The notes beneath the pieces were generated by a model, which saw only the letters and a program-made list of their open reading frames with translations, was not told where the DNA came from and ran no database searches. From CAZPAV01 sp964584755 (lineage in GTDB: Bacteria > Actinomycetota > Acidimicrobiia > Spongiisociales > UBA5794): a DNA stretch of 52,059 nucleotides. The DNA lies in NCBI GenBank assembly GCA_964584755.1, contig CAZPAV010000017.1:1-52059 (forward strand), written 5' to 3'. Below are positions 1 through 8,330 of the stretch, in pieces (within the stretch, counting starts at the first letter, position 1; each line of letters opens with the position of its first letter). The position numbers and the translations under genes are program-made.

Positions 1-118
1 CGGGTCGGGGGGGTGGCGGGGTGGGGCGCGGGGCGGGACGCGGTGGGGGGTGGGGGGGGTGTGGGGGGAGGGGCGGGGGGTGGGGGGGGGGGGGAGGGGG
101 GGCGGGGCGGGGGCTCGT
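1..118. other. Low-complexity G-rich contig edge
   Basis: The first ~118 bases are nearly all G with a little C, T and A. This breaks the otherwise normal coding texture that begins around 119. Read on the minus strand, a plausible protein start dissolves here into proline-only codons. The right edge mirrors it with C-rich sequence. I read this as unreliable end-of-contig sequence rather than biology. Confidence 0.7.
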
Positions 119-227
119 CGGGGATGGCGGGTGCGGGGAGGAGCCGCTCGCGGAGGGCCCACCCGGCCGCGGCGAGACCGAGGGCGAGGCCGGTGAGGCG
201 CAGGAGGGTCTTCGCGAGCCGCTTCAT
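1..227 (-). CDS. Partial hypothetical protein with N-terminal hydrophobic helix, runs off left edge
   Basis: On the minus strand an ATG at 227 opens a frame that begins MKRLAKTLLRLTGLALGLAA and continues through about 37 sensible residues to a PAIPDEPPPR segment. It then becomes pure proline/arginine as the sequence degrades at the contig edge. The N-terminus is basic then hydrophobic, like a single membrane anchor or uncleaved signal. It starts 14 bases after the stop of the upstream transglycosylase gene on the same strand, so the two are probably co-transcribed. I do not recognise the family. Everything beyond roughly residue 37 should be ignored. Confidence 0.4.
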   Translation of the reverse strand, partial: MKRLAKTLLRLTGLALGLAAAGWALRERLLPAPAIPDEPPPRPPSPPPPPPAPPPTPPPPPTASRPAPHPATPPT

Positions 228-240
228 CTCGCGGCCGATG

Positions 241-1332
241 CTACCCCGCGTCGGCGAGGCAGTTCCCGTAGTCGGGGAGGTCTCCGCTCCACGGTGACCA
301 CCAGTTCCGTCCCAGGTGGTCGTACCAGTTGGCGAGGTACGCCCCGGCGGCGATGTTCGCCTCGGCGTTGTAGGGGTCGGCGACGAGGCCGTTCTCGTCG
401 ACGAACCCGGCGCCGCGGGCCCGGCCCGGCCAGTAGCGGACCATGTGCTGGAGGAGGCCCCGCGTGTCGTACCGGGGGTTGCGCGCCTGGGGGTCGCCGC
501 GCGACTCACGCCGGATGATCCCGAGGACGCAGTCGACGCGGTCGGCCGGCCAGTACTGGGTGACGAGCGGGCGCCACGCCTCCACGTCGCGCTTGCCGGC
601 AGGGTCGGCGGGCCACTGCGGGGACCACTCCGTGGCCGGCGGCGCGGTCGTGGTCGTCGTGGTCTTCGGCTTCGTCGTGGTCGTCGTGTGCGGCGGGTGC
701 GTCGTCGTGGTCGTCGGGGGCGCGTAGGTGACGACGATGCGGATCGTGGTCTCGTTGCCTGCGGCGTCGCGAGCGGTGAACACGGCGCCGTTGGCGCCGG
801 GAGCGACGACGAGGGGGAGGATCCAGTCGCCCTCGCCGTCCACGTCGGCGGCGTAGGGCCCGGAGAACACCTCGGCTCCCGGTTCGGTGGTGCCTTGGAA
901 GCGCACGATCCGGTCGGAGACGGTGGCGCCGTCCTTCGGTGAGGTCACCGCGAGCGCGGGCGGGGTCGTGTCCCGGGGCCTCGTCGTGGTGGTCGTGGTG
1001 GGGGCGGCCGTGGTCGTCGTGGGCGCGGGGAGCGCCTCGGTGAGGGGCGTGGCGAGCTCGGCGCCGGCGGTGGCCAGCTCCGCGGTGGTGGTCGTGGTCG
1101 ACGGCGGCGGGGGCGCCGGCGTCGCCGCCGGGGTGACGGCGAGGGCGAAGACGGCCGAGGCCACCCGGGCCGAGATCGGGGCGGTCGTGGCCAGGGTGGC
1201 GGCGATGGGGACCGTCGCGGTCGTCGTGGTCCGGCGGGTTCCGGTGGAGAACGCGGCCGCGCCGATCACCGCCAGCAACGTGACGATGAGGAGACCGGCG
1301 TATGCGAGGGGGATCCTGCGTCTGCTTCTCAC
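241..1332 (-). CDS. Secreted or membrane-anchored lytic transglycosylase-like protein
   Basis: 363 residues, GTG start at 1332 with a GGCGGAG ribosome site a few bases upstream. Layout: basic N-terminus and one hydrophobic segment (about residues 8-30, signal anchor); a long Ala/Thr/Pro linker with TTTTT runs; an Ig-like module (about 125-200); a second Thr-rich linker; and a C-terminal SLT-type domain (about 255-363). The last contains GIIRRESRGDP, whose Glu fits the catalytic acid, followed by GLLQ and an AGAYLANWY segment. Family knowledge says such domains cleave the glycan strand of peptidoglycan; the Thr/Pro linkers fit a spacer through the wall. A minus-strand TAGCCT at 1399-1404 may be the -10 box. 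Confidence 0.8.
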   Translation of the reverse strand: MRSRRRIPLAYAGLLIVTLLAVIGAAAFSTGTRRTTTTATVPIAATLATTAPISARVASAVFALAVTPAATPAPPPPSTTTTTAELATAGAELATPLTEALPAPTTTTAAPTTTTTTRPRDTTPPALAVTSPKDGATVSDRIVRFQGTTEPGAEVFSGPYAADVDGEGDWILPLVVAPGANGAVFTARDAAGNETTIRIVVTYAPPTTTTTHPPHTTTTTKPKTTTTTTAPPATEWSPQWPADPAGKRDVEAWRPLVTQYWPADRVDCVLGIIRRESRGDPQARNPRYDTRGLLQHMVRYWPGRARGAGFVDENGLVADPYNAEANIAAGAYLANWYDHLGRNWWSPWSGDLPDYGNCLADAG

Positions 1333-1398
1333 GAACTCCGCCTGCTGCGCGTCGGCTCGACGCCGGGTCGAGGCGGGTCAGCGAACCCGCACCCGGTC

Positions 1399-1404
1399 AG
1401 GCTA
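1399..1404 (-). promoter_or_regulatory. Candidate -10 box (TAGCCT) for the transglycosylase gene
   Basis: Read on the minus strand the hexamer is TAGCCT, about 67 bases before the GTG at 1332. The same hexamer precedes yqeY and a near match (TAACCT) precedes acnA. No clear -35 box is visible. Confidence 0.35.
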
Positions 1405-1428
1405 TCGACCGCCACCGGCAACGGCAAG

Positions 1429-1459
1429 CCTCGCCCTTCCAGGTGTTGGAAGGGCGAGG
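1429..1459 (-). terminator. Strong hairpin downstream of the gamma-glutamyltransferase gene
   Basis: A perfect 13-bp stem (CCTCGCCCTTCCA with its complement) around a 5-base loop lies five bases beyond the stop of the minus-strand GGT gene and before the promoter of the next gene. There is no clean U-tract, as is common at this GC content, so it may act as a terminator or as a 3' end protector. Confidence 0.65.
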
Positions 1460-1463
1460 GGCT

Positions 1464-3092
1464 TCAGCGCGGCGGGCCGGCAGCGCCGGCGGCGGCGAGC
1501 GCGGCCGCCGTGGAGACGCGCGGATCGGCCGCGCCGGTGACGGTGTCGTCGATGCCGATGAGCGCCACGGGTCCCCATCCCGGCTGCCAGGGACCGGCGG
1601 CGGTGAGCTCGTGACCGGTGGCGGCGAGCCCGGCGACGACGCGGTCGGGGAGGCGGTCCTCGTAGTCGAGTCGGGAGGGAACGCCGGGGCCGAGCTCGTC
1701 GAGGACCCAGCGGGGGAGGGCCTGGGCGGTCGACGCGTCGAGTCGGGCGTGGTGGAGGTGGGCCGCGACCTGGGCGAGGAGCTGGGGCTGGTAGTGGCCG
1801 CCCCGGGTGCCGAGGAGGAGGGCGAGGCGGCCGTTCTCGGTCCACAGCGTCGGGGAGAGGGTGTGGAGGGGCCGTCTCCCGGGGAGGAGCTCGTTGGGAT
1901 GCCCGGGGCGGAGGGTGAATCCGGCACCGCGGTTCTGCAGCCACACGCCGGTGGCACCGGCGCTGCGTCCCGAGCCGATCCCCCAGAAGTTGGACTGGAT
2001 GAGGGAGACCCCGAGGCCGGCGCCGTCCCGCACACACAGGTACGCGGTGCCGCCGGGAGCCGGGGAGGGGGCCGGCCACCGGCCCGCCCGGGTCGGATCC
2101 ACCGCGACGGCCCGGGGCCGGAGACGCTCCGGGTCGAGGAGACGCTCCGGCGGCAGCGGGGCGGTCCCGGGATCGGCGACGAGGTCGTCGCGTTCCCAGG
2201 CGACGCTGCGGTACGCCTCGACGAGGGCGTGGTGGTAGGCGGGGTCGGTGGGGTCCGCCGGCGGGTCGAGCTCGGCGAAGATCCAGAGGGCGGCCGCGGT
2301 CAGGTACCCCTGGCTGTTCGGGGGGATCGTCCACACTCGTCGTCCGAAGACGTCGACGCCGATGGGCTCGACCCACTCCGCCTGGCGGACGGCGAGGTCC
2401 TCGCGCCGAATGCTTCCCTCGGAGGCGGCGACGATCCCCTCGCCGACCGCGCCGAGGTAGAACGCGTCGCGGCCGCCACCGGCGAGCTCGCGGAGGGTCC
2501 GGGCGAGGAGGGGCCGGTGGAGGAGGGTGCCGGGCGCCGGGGGCCGGCCGTCGGGGAGGAGCGGCGCCGCCGAGTCACGCGCGCCGAGGAGGTTCGCGGT
2601 GCGGTGCAGGGAGGCGGCGAGCTCGGTCGAGGCGGGGAAGCCGTCCTCGGCGAGGGCGAGGGCCGGGGCGAGCACCTCGGCGAGGGTGAGCCGTCCGGCC
2701 TCGGTGAGGAGGGCCTCCCAGCCGTCGACGCAGCCGGGCACGGTGATGCTCCACGGGCTGCGCATCGGGATGGTGTCGAGACCGCGGGCGCGCAGGTCGG
2801 CGGCGGTGACGCCGGAGCCGGCTCGTCCCGAGGCGTTGAGGGCGCGGGGCGCCGCGTCGCCGGGGGCGTGGAGGAGGGCGAAGAGGTCGCCGCCGGGTCC
2901 ACAGGTGTCGGGCAGGACGACGCCGAGCACCGCGTCGGCGGCGACGGCGCCGTCGGCCGCGGAGCCGCCCGCGGCCATCACCTCGAGGGCGGCTGCCGAG
3001 GCGAGGTGATGCGGGGAGACGGCGACCGCCGTGTCGGGGGGGAGAGGGCCGGTGGAGAGCGCGGCCGCCGGATCGTGCTCCGGCCGGCTCAT
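1464..3092 (-). CDS. Gamma-glutamyltransferase family protein
   Basis: 542 residues, N-terminal nucleophile hydrolase of the GGT family. The start is the ATG at 3092, whose A-T-G-A overlaps the stop of the upstream gene (translational coupling) and follows GGCGGGAG; a longer in-frame extension to 3146 lies inside the upstream gene and is discarded. Seen: the N-terminal HHLASAAALEVMAAGGSAAD block, CGPGGDLFAL (about 64-73), and GGTAYL with Thr349 as the expected self-cleavage site and nucleophile, then GVSLIQS and GTRGG. No signal peptide is visible, so it is probably cytosolic. The family cleaves glutathione or other gamma-glutamyl or acyl-amide substrates; the substrate cannot be told here. 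Confidence 0.88.
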   Translation of the reverse strand: MSRPEHDPAAALSTGPLPPDTAVAVSPHHLASAAALEVMAAGGSAADGAVAADAVLGVVLPDTCGPGGDLFALLHAPGDAAPRALNASGRAGSGVTAADLRARGLDTIPMRSPWSITVPGCVDGWEALLTEAGRLTLAEVLAPALALAEDGFPASTELAASLHRTANLLGARDSAAPLLPDGRPPAPGTLLHRPLLARTLRELAGGGRDAFYLGAVGEGIVAASEGSIRREDLAVRQAEWVEPIGVDVFGRRVWTIPPNSQGYLTAAALWIFAELDPPADPTDPAYHHALVEAYRSVAWERDDLVADPGTAPLPPERLLDPERLRPRAVAVDPTRAGRWPAPSPAPGGTAYLCVRDGAGLGVSLIQSNFWGIGSGRSAGATGVWLQNRGAGFTLRPGHPNELLPGRRPLHTLSPTLWTENGRLALLLGTRGGHYQPQLLAQVAAHLHHARLDASTAQALPRWVLDELGPGVPSRLDYEDRLPDRVVAGLAATGHELTAAGPWQPGWGPVALIGIDDTVTGAADPRVSTAAALAAAGAAGPPR

Positions 3093-3721
3093 CTCCCGCC
3101 GCGCTCGAGGCGCCGGTTGAGGGCGTCGAGAACGGCGCGGACGCACGCCGCGTCGGCGTCCTCGTCGGCGAGGGCGGACCCGACGGTGACCCGGGCGGTC
3201 CCCTGCTCGTCGGTCCCGACGACGACCGCCACCGCGATGCGCCGTGAACCGGCGGCGGCGAGGGTGACGGCGTCGAGGGCGAGGGGTCCCAGACCGGTGA
3301 AGGTCCGTTCCACGGCGTCGATCGTGGCCTCGCCGACGAGACGGAGGCGGGCGGCGGCCACCGCCGGTCCGGTGGCCTCGCCGGTCTGCTCGGCGTCGTC
3401 GTAGCGCAGCGTCACCTGCAGCGTGGTGCGTGTCCCGGTCGGCTCCTCGCGGATGCCGACGAGGGCCGCCCGGTTCGGGGTGGGCGCGTGGAGCCGCTCC
3501 GGGGCGATCTGGACCACGGAGATGACGCGGCGGTCGATGGATGCGCCGAACCGGGCGAGGGCGAGGGACTGGACGTCCCGTACGACCTGCTTGGCCGGCT
3601 TCCCCGGGGCGGCGATGACGTGGACCTCGGCGATGCGGTCGCCCTCGGTGACGACGCGGGCGGCGTCGACCGTGGCGATGCGGCTGAGGCTCTCCTCGAG
3701 TTCACGGTGGGTGCGGGCCAT
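3089..3721 (-). CDS. Conserved hypothetical protein coupled to GGT
   Basis: 210 residues. I take the ATG at 3721 (MARTHRELEES); the frame stays open upstream but the residues there look like shadow translation. The N-terminal half has a regular alpha/beta pattern, including HVIAAPGKPAKQVVRDVQSL followed by ALARFGASIDRRVISVVQ, which looks like a conserved motif. The C-terminal half carries strands such as RIAVAVVVG. No signal peptide, membrane segment or catalytic triad is visible. It overlaps the GGT start by 4 bases (ATGA), so the two are translated together. I do not recognise the family. Confidence 0.7.
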   Translation of the reverse strand: MARTHRELEESLSRIATVDAARVVTEGDRIAEVHVIAAPGKPAKQVVRDVQSLALARFGASIDRRVISVVQIAPERLHAPTPNRAALVGIREEPTGTRTTLQVTLRYDDAEQTGEATGPAVAAARLRLVGEATIDAVERTFTGLGPLALDAVTLAAAGSRRIAVAVVVGTDEQGTARVTVGSALADEDADAACVRAVLDALNRRLERGGR

Positions 3722-4100
3722 GGTGACGACGAAGCGTAGTCGTTCGGGTCCTCCGCGTGGTGGCATCTCGCCGCAGGAGGGGGGCGCGCCCGGGACGGAA
3801 GACCTTGCCAAGATGGCCGCGAGGGCGTAGGTTGTCCACAGGTCGCCGCTCTGCGGCGACCGTGCCATCGGGCGGAACCGGAGCACCGTCCCTCGTTGCG
3901 CAGGGCGAGGGGCGACAGGTGGGGTCAGGCGTGCACCTAGACAATCGAGGTTTCCGTCCGGTCTCGGACCGGACGGACGGGAGTGGTGGCGTTCCGGGTC
4001 ACGGCAACGACGAACGACGTTCTCCAGCGGAGCGGATCGTGTTCTCCCGTCCCTCGGCGGAGCTGCCGGTGGACGAGGAAACCTCCTGGAGAGGTTCGTG
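3722..4100. other. Intergenic region between divergent genes
   Basis: About 380 bases without a convincing gene. It has the least GC-rich texture of the left arm and contains a TTGTCCACA at 3832-3840, which matches the actinobacterial DnaA-box form but stands alone. It presumably holds promoters for the minus-strand hypothetical/GGT pair and for the plus-strand small protein or HD genes. I cannot assign -35/-10 pairs with confidence. Confidence 0.5.
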
Positions 4101-4187
4101 ATGCGCAGGATCACCTGGTTCAAGCACGTCTTCGCGGACCTCGCCGCCGGATATCTGGTCGGCGTGGCTTCCTTCAAGGTCGGTTGA
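4101..4187 (+). CDS. Possible 28-residue small protein
   Basis: An ATG at 4101 is preceded six bases upstream by GGAGAGG, a good ribosome site. It opens MRRITWFKHVFADLAAGYLV followed by GVASFKVG and a TGA at 4185. The peptide is amphipathic to hydrophobic with a basic N-terminus, as in many short membrane-associated proteins. It lies 50 bases before the HD-domain operon on the same strand. The only support is the ribosome site, residue texture and position. Conservation of the peptide in relatives would decide it. Confidence 0.45.
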   Translation: MRRITWFKHVFADLAAGYLVGVASFKVG

Positions 4188-4237
4188 GCAACTGACCCGG
4201 GCGTCCCCCCTCCCTCCTCCCCCCTCCGAGGTTCCCC

Positions 4238-5671
4238 ATGGCCCGCGACCGGCAGACCACCGCGAAGATCCGCCTGGCGATCGGCTTCCCGATCGCCGGT
4301 GCGGTCGTGCTCGGGGTCCTCGGCGTCCTCCAGGCCACCCCCACCCCCTGGCTGTGGGCGCTCTTCACGATCGCGTACATCTTCTTCTCGTGGCGCTCGG
4401 TGGAGCTGAACGACCGCCTGCGCGGGAGCCCCACGGTCATGGTGATGATGACGGCGGTGGTGGCGTTCGGGCCCCGGGCGGGCATCCTCGCCGCGGCCGC
4501 CATGGCCGCCCTCGGCCCCCTCAGCCCGGAGGACGTCACCGAGCGCCGCTGGTTCCAGCCCGCGGTGAACTTCGGCCAGCTCGTGCTCTCCTCGGCGGCG
4601 GGGGCGGCGGTGCTCGCCCTCTTCCTCCTCCCCGCGGGGCGGGAGGTCGCCGGGACGTGGACGATCCTCCCCTCCCGGCTCTGGCTCGTCGGGCTGGGCT
4701 CGGCGGTCGCTGCCCTGGTCTTCACCGCGGCCAACTACCGGCTCGTGCGCTTCATCGTCGACGTGGTCTACGGGCGGCGGGTCGTCAAGCCATGGTCACA
4801 CACGGCCGAGCTCTTCATGGGGGCGCTCGCCATGGGGTTCCTCGGCGGGCTCCTCGGCGCCGCCTACCTCCTCGTCGGCACCGCCGCCCTCCCCCTCGTC
4901 TTCCTCGTCTTCTTCGTCGGGTACCTCGCCTTCGAGTCGTACGCCCTCCTCCGCGAGGCGCAGGACTCCACCCTCAAGGGCTTCATCAAGGCGCTCGAGG
5001 CCAAGGACCTCTACACCCGGGGCCACACCGAGCGCGTCGCCCGCTTCTCGGAGATGATCGGCCGGGAGCTCGGCTTCAACGGCACCCGCCTCGAGCGTCT
5101 CCGCTGGGCGGCCCTCATCCACGACGTGGGGAAGCTCGCCGTCCCCCGCGAGCTCATCCGCAAGCGGGGGCGGCTCACCGACGCCGAGTACGCGGTCATG
5201 CAGCGGCACGTCCACCTCGTCGAGGACCTCCTCGACGAGGTCGACTTCCTCAAGCCCATGGTCGAGATCGCCGCCGACCACCACGCCCACTACGACGGGA
5301 ACGGGTACCACGGCTCCTCCCACACCCCCGGGGAGCGTCCCTCCCTCGAGGCCTGCATCGTCGCCGTCGCCGACTCCTTCGACGCCATGACGAGCACGCG
5401 CTCCTACCGGGTGGCGCTCACCCAGGAGTACGCCCTCGCCGAGCTGCGCCGGCACGCCGGCGCCCAGTTCGCCCCCGAGGTCGTCGCCGCCTTCGAGCGC
5501 GCCCTGCTGCGCAGCGGCGAGCGGTACGGCTCGCCGCGGGAGCTCACCGACGAGGAGGCCCGTCGCCTCGCCGAGGAGGGCCTCGACGTGATGCGGCAGG
5601 CCGACCAGGTGCACGGACGGCACTTCCCGGTGGCGCCTCCCGGCGACTCCTCGGAGGTGCTCCGTGGCTGA
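4238..5671 (+). CDS. Membrane HD-GYP-type metal-dependent phosphohydrolase
   Basis: 477 residues, ATG at 4238 within GAGGTTCCCCATGG. The N-terminal ~235 residues form several hydrophobic helices (about 12-30, 38-52, 68-92, 115-132, 148-170, 192-232). An HD domain follows: His263 (GHTERV), His295-Asp296 (IHDVGKL), His324, His348-His349, Asp379. The signature HHExxDGxGYP is HHAHYDGNGYHG here, so metal ligands are kept but GYP reads GYH. HD-GYP proteins hydrolyse cyclic di-GMP or related cyclic dinucleotides. The substrate is not provable from sequence, and membrane-anchored actinobacterial members are mostly uncharacterised. It overlaps the next HD gene by 8 bases. Confidence 0.8.
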   Translation: MARDRQTTAKIRLAIGFPIAGAVVLGVLGVLQATPTPWLWALFTIAYIFFSWRSVELNDRLRGSPTVMVMMTAVVAFGPRAGILAAAAMAALGPLSPEDVTERRWFQPAVNFGQLVLSSAAGAAVLALFLLPAGREVAGTWTILPSRLWLVGLGSAVAALVFTAANYRLVRFIVDVVYGRRVVKPWSHTAELFMGALAMGFLGGLLGAAYLLVGTAALPLVFLVFFVGYLAFESYALLREAQDSTLKGFIKALEAKDLYTRGHTERVARFSEMIGRELGFNGTRLERLRWAALIHDVGKLAVPRELIRKRGRLTDAEYAVMQRHVHLVEDLLDEVDFLKPMVEIAADHHAHYDGNGYHGSSHTPGERPSLEACIVAVADSFDAMTSTRSYRVALTQEYALAELRRHAGAQFAPEVVAAFERALLRSGERYGSPRELTDEEARRLAEEGLDVMRQADQVHGRHFPVAPPGDSSEVLRG

Positions 5672-6896
5672 GACCCGCCTCCGGGCCGCCTCCATCGTCC
5701 TCTTCCTCATCCTCGCCGGCGCCGCCGTCGTCGTCCTCGGGGCCACCTACGGCCCGTGGGGGGTCGCCCCGGCGACGCCCCTTCCCCGCGTCGCCCTCTG
5801 GGCGGGGCTCATCGCCGCCGCCCACCTCACCTCGGTCCCCACCCCGTCGGGGCATCGCATCAACCTCGGCATCGGGCCGGCCGTCGCCGCCGCCGTCCTC
5901 CTCGACGATCCCGCCGCCCTCGCCGCGGCGTACGCGGTGGGGATGGCCCTCGCCTGGGTGGTGCTCCAGCTCCGGACCCTGCGGCAGGGACGGCGTGACG
6001 GCGACTTCGTCGCCGAGACCCTCGCCATGGCCATCTTCGGGATCGTCTTCTCCGTGGCCCTCGGACCGCTGGCCCGGGCCTTCCCCCCCGACTGGGCCTT
6101 CCTCGTGGCGGCCACCACCGGGGGGCTCGCCTGGTTCATCATGCGGGCGGTCGTGGCGGCCCTCGTCGGCATCGAGCGGGAGGACCTCTCGCCCCGGTAC
6201 CTCTGGCTCCTCACCCTCGAGGACTGGCAGGTCGTCGTCTCCCTCTTCACCGCCGGGGTCTTCTTCGGGCTCGCCTGGCCCCCCATGGGGTTGTGGGCGT
6301 TCGCCGTCGCGGTCCTGCCCTACGTGTTCAGCCACGTCGCCTTCGAGCGGTACGACTCGACGCGCATCACCTACGGGCAGACGATCCGCGCCCTCGCCCA
6401 GATCCCCGAGGTGGCCGGGCTCGCCGATCAGGGGCACTCCTACCGCACCGCCGAGCTCGCCGTGGCCGTCGCCCGGGATCTCGGACTGCACCCCAACGAC
6501 GTCATCGACCTCGAGTACGCCGCGTTGATGCACGACGTGGGGCGCATCACCCTCAACGAGCCGGCGATCCTCGAGGCGGGGTACACCGACGAGGACATCG
6601 CCCGTTGGGGGGCCCAGATCATCGCCGAGGCCCCCTACCTGGGTCGGGTCTCCCGGCTCGTCGCCCAGCAACACCTGCCGTACCGGTCGCCGGGCGTCGC
6701 CCGCGACCCCGACGTCCCCATGGCGGCGAAGATCATCAAGGTGGCGAGCGCCTACGACCAGGGGGTGCACGAGCGCCGCCTCTCGCCCATGGAGGCCCTC
6801 GAGCGGATCCACCAGGGCTCCGCCTACGAGTTCGACCCCAAGGTGGCGGCGTCGCTGCGCCGGGTCCTCGTCCACCGCGGCGACGTCCCCGTCTGA
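5664..6896 (+). CDS. Second membrane HD-domain protein, degenerate partner
   Basis: 410 residues, GTG at 5664 overlapping the end of the upstream HD gene by 8 bases, so the two are co-translated. Same architecture: hydrophobic N-terminal ~225 residues, then an HD domain with His258 (GHSYRT), His290-Asp291 (MHDVGRI) and His337 (QQHLPYR). The second His-His pair and the GYP motif are gone; RSPG stands where DGxGYP would be. The first metal site may survive, but the HD-GYP signature does not. Plausibly a paralogue made by duplication, acting as a regulatory or heteromeric partner; that role is inference. Confidence 0.72.
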   Translation: MAETRLRAASIVLFLILAGAAVVVLGATYGPWGVAPATPLPRVALWAGLIAAAHLTSVPTPSGHRINLGIGPAVAAAVLLDDPAALAAAYAVGMALAWVVLQLRTLRQGRRDGDFVAETLAMAIFGIVFSVALGPLARAFPPDWAFLVAATTGGLAWFIMRAVVAALVGIEREDLSPRYLWLLTLEDWQVVVSLFTAGVFFGLAWPPMGLWAFAVAVLPYVFSHVAFERYDSTRITYGQTIRALAQIPEVAGLADQGHSYRTAELAVAVARDLGLHPNDVIDLEYAALMHDVGRITLNEPAILEAGYTDEDIARWGAQIIAEAPYLGRVSRLVAQQHLPYRSPGVARDPDVPMAAKIIKVASAYDQGVHERRLSPMEALERIHQGSAYEFDPKVAASLRRVLVHRGDVPV

Positions 6897-6906
6897 CCGC
6901 CGGCCC

Positions 6907-7467
6907 TCAGCGTTCCGCCGCGGACCCGGGGACCGCCTGGACCCGACGTGCGAAGAGGCGGGGGGGACGCCGCATGTGATCCTCGAGGAAGACGCCGAGT
7001 CCGATCGAGAGGAACACGTCGCCCAGGGAGACCACGCCGCCGGGGAGCGGGATGATGTCGGCGAGGAAGGGGAGGCGGGTGGCGGTGTCGAGGAGCACGT
7101 GCTTGGCGTCGAGGACGAGGTCCCCGGGTCCACCGGCGAGCACCACCGCCTGCGGGAGGACCGGCATGCCGCCGTTGAGGGCGATGACGCTGAAGTTCAT
7201 GAGGACGCCGATCCCGACGATCCACATCCCGGCCGCGGTCCGGTTGAGCCAGGCGAAGCCGATGAGCGGGAGGTAGGAGGCGAGGACGAGACCCACCGAC
7301 GGTCCGTGCTGGGTCACCGGCAGGAAGCCGGCCACGGTCTGCATGGCGAAGCCGGCGAGGAGGAGCCAGAACCCGCGGACGCGCAGTGCGGTGAGGTTGG
7401 AGAGTTTCCCCCCTCGAGCGACCCCCACGAGCACGGATACCCCGAGCACGGCGAGGACCCACAGCAT
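6907..7467 (-). CDS. DUF5317 family membrane protein
   Basis: 186 residues beginning MLWVLAVLGVSVLVGVARGG. It has about five hydrophobic helices and a conserved centre with NRTAAGMWIVGIGVLMNFSV and ALNGGMPV, then DVFLSIGLGVFLED near the end. This matches my recollection of the DUF5317 family in Actinomycetota and Chloroflexota, whose function is unknown. It faces the HD operon tail-to-tail with 10 bases between them. The -10 hexamer TATCGT ends six bases before the ATG, implying a leaderless transcript. Confidence 0.75.
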   Translation of the reverse strand: MLWVLAVLGVSVLVGVARGGKLSNLTALRVRGFWLLLAGFAMQTVAGFLPVTQHGPSVGLVLASYLPLIGFAWLNRTAAGMWIVGIGVLMNFSVIALNGGMPVLPQAVVLAGGPGDLVLDAKHVLLDTATRLPFLADIIPLPGGVVSLGDVFLSIGLGVFLEDHMRRPPRLFARRVQAVPGSAAER

Positions 7468-7473
7468 GAGCCG

Positions 7474-7479
7474 ACGATA
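7474..7479 (-). promoter_or_regulatory. -10 box (TATCGT) placed for a leaderless DUF5317 mRNA
   Basis: On the minus strand TATCGT is followed by CGGCTC and then the ATG at 7467, putting the expected transcription start on the start codon. There is no ribosome site. The same arrangement recurs at 8960, 9012, 30943 and 48240. Confidence 0.55.
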
Positions 7480-7562
7480 GCCGCCCTGGGAGGTTGCGGG
7501 AGAGGCGGTTCTCGCGGTCTCGGCCGACCTAGGATCGGATCCACCGGTCGGAAGGGCGAGCC

Positions 7563-8330
7563 ATGTTGCGGTACACGGTGTCGGAGGGTCGGGCCACGAT
7601 CACCATCGACGATCCGGAGCGGCGCAACCCGCTCTCGAACGAGACGATGGCGGGGCTCGCCGCGGCGATGCGGCGCGCCACCGAGGATCCCGCGGTGCGC
7701 GTCGTGGTGATCACCGGCGCCGGGGACCGGGCCTTCTCCGCCGGCGGGGACCTCTCGGGCGGGTTCGTCGACGCCCCCCTCGCCGACCACGGTCGCCGGG
7801 GGGCGCTGGCCGACCTCTTCCGGGCGATGCGGCGCTCGGGGAAGGCCACCGTCGCCCGGGTCAACGGGCACGCCCTCGGCGGCGGCTTCGGGTTGGCGGC
7901 GGCGTGCGACATCACCATCGCGGTCGAGGAGGCGCGTCTGGGCACCCCCGAGATCGGCGTCGGCCTGTGGCCGATGATGATCACCGCCGTCCTCCTGCCG
8001 CTCGTCCCCCGCAAGGCCCTCCTCGAGATGATGATGACGGGACGGGTCGTCTCCGCCGCGGAGGCTCGCGACCTGGGCATCGTCAGTCGGGTCGTCTCCC
8101 GTGAGGATCTCGACGCCGCGGTCGACGAGACCGTCGCCGCGCTCCTCGCCCGCAGCCCGGCGGCCCTCGCCCTGGGACGGCAGGCCTTCTACGCGGTCGT
8201 CGACATGGACTTCGACACCGCGCTCGACCATCTCCACATCGGGCTCACCGCCACGGCGCTCACCGCGGACGCTCGTGAGGGGATCACCGCCTTTCTCGAG
8301 CGGCGGGAGCCCTCCTGGCCGGGCCGCTGA
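7563..8330 (+). CDS. Enoyl-CoA hydratase/isomerase family protein
   Basis: 255 residues of the crotonase superfamily, ATG at 7563 after GGAAGGGCGAGCC. Seen: RAFSAGGDL near residues 56-64, the first oxyanion-hole segment; NGHALGGGFGLAAACDITIA around 102-121, the second oxyanion-hole glycine region; and the GTPEIGVGLWP loop. The usual second catalytic Glu of hydratases falls in or near TPEIG. The family handles acyl-CoA substrates in the cytosol (beta-oxidation, isomerisation, aromatic degradation). No neighbouring acyl-CoA gene narrows it down. Confidence 0.88.
   Translation: MLRYTVSEGRATITIDDPERRNPLSNETMAGLAAAMRRATEDPAVRVVVITGAGDRAFSAGGDLSGGFVDAPLADHGRRGALADLFRAMRRSGKATVARVNGHALGGGFGLAAACDITIAVEEARLGTPEIGVGLWPMMITAVLLPLVPRKALLEMMMTGRVVSAAEARDLGIVSRVVSREDLDAAVDETVAALLARSPAALALGRQAFYAVVDMDFDTALDHLHIGLTATALTADAREGITAFLERREPSWPGR

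Noticed and set aside
1..118. G-quadruplex or telomere-like repeat at the left edge
   Set aside because: The G runs are irregular and mirror C runs at the other edge; sequence decay is the simpler reading.
600..1250. GTCGTCGTGGTCGT-type repeats as a possible tandem repeat array
   Set aside because: They encode the Thr-rich linkers of the transglycosylase on the minus strand; the repetition is due to ACG/ACC threonine codons.
3832..3840. TTGTCCACA, a match to the actinobacterial DnaA box
   Set aside because: A single box without a cluster, AT-rich unwinding region or dnaA/dnaN nearby does not make an origin.
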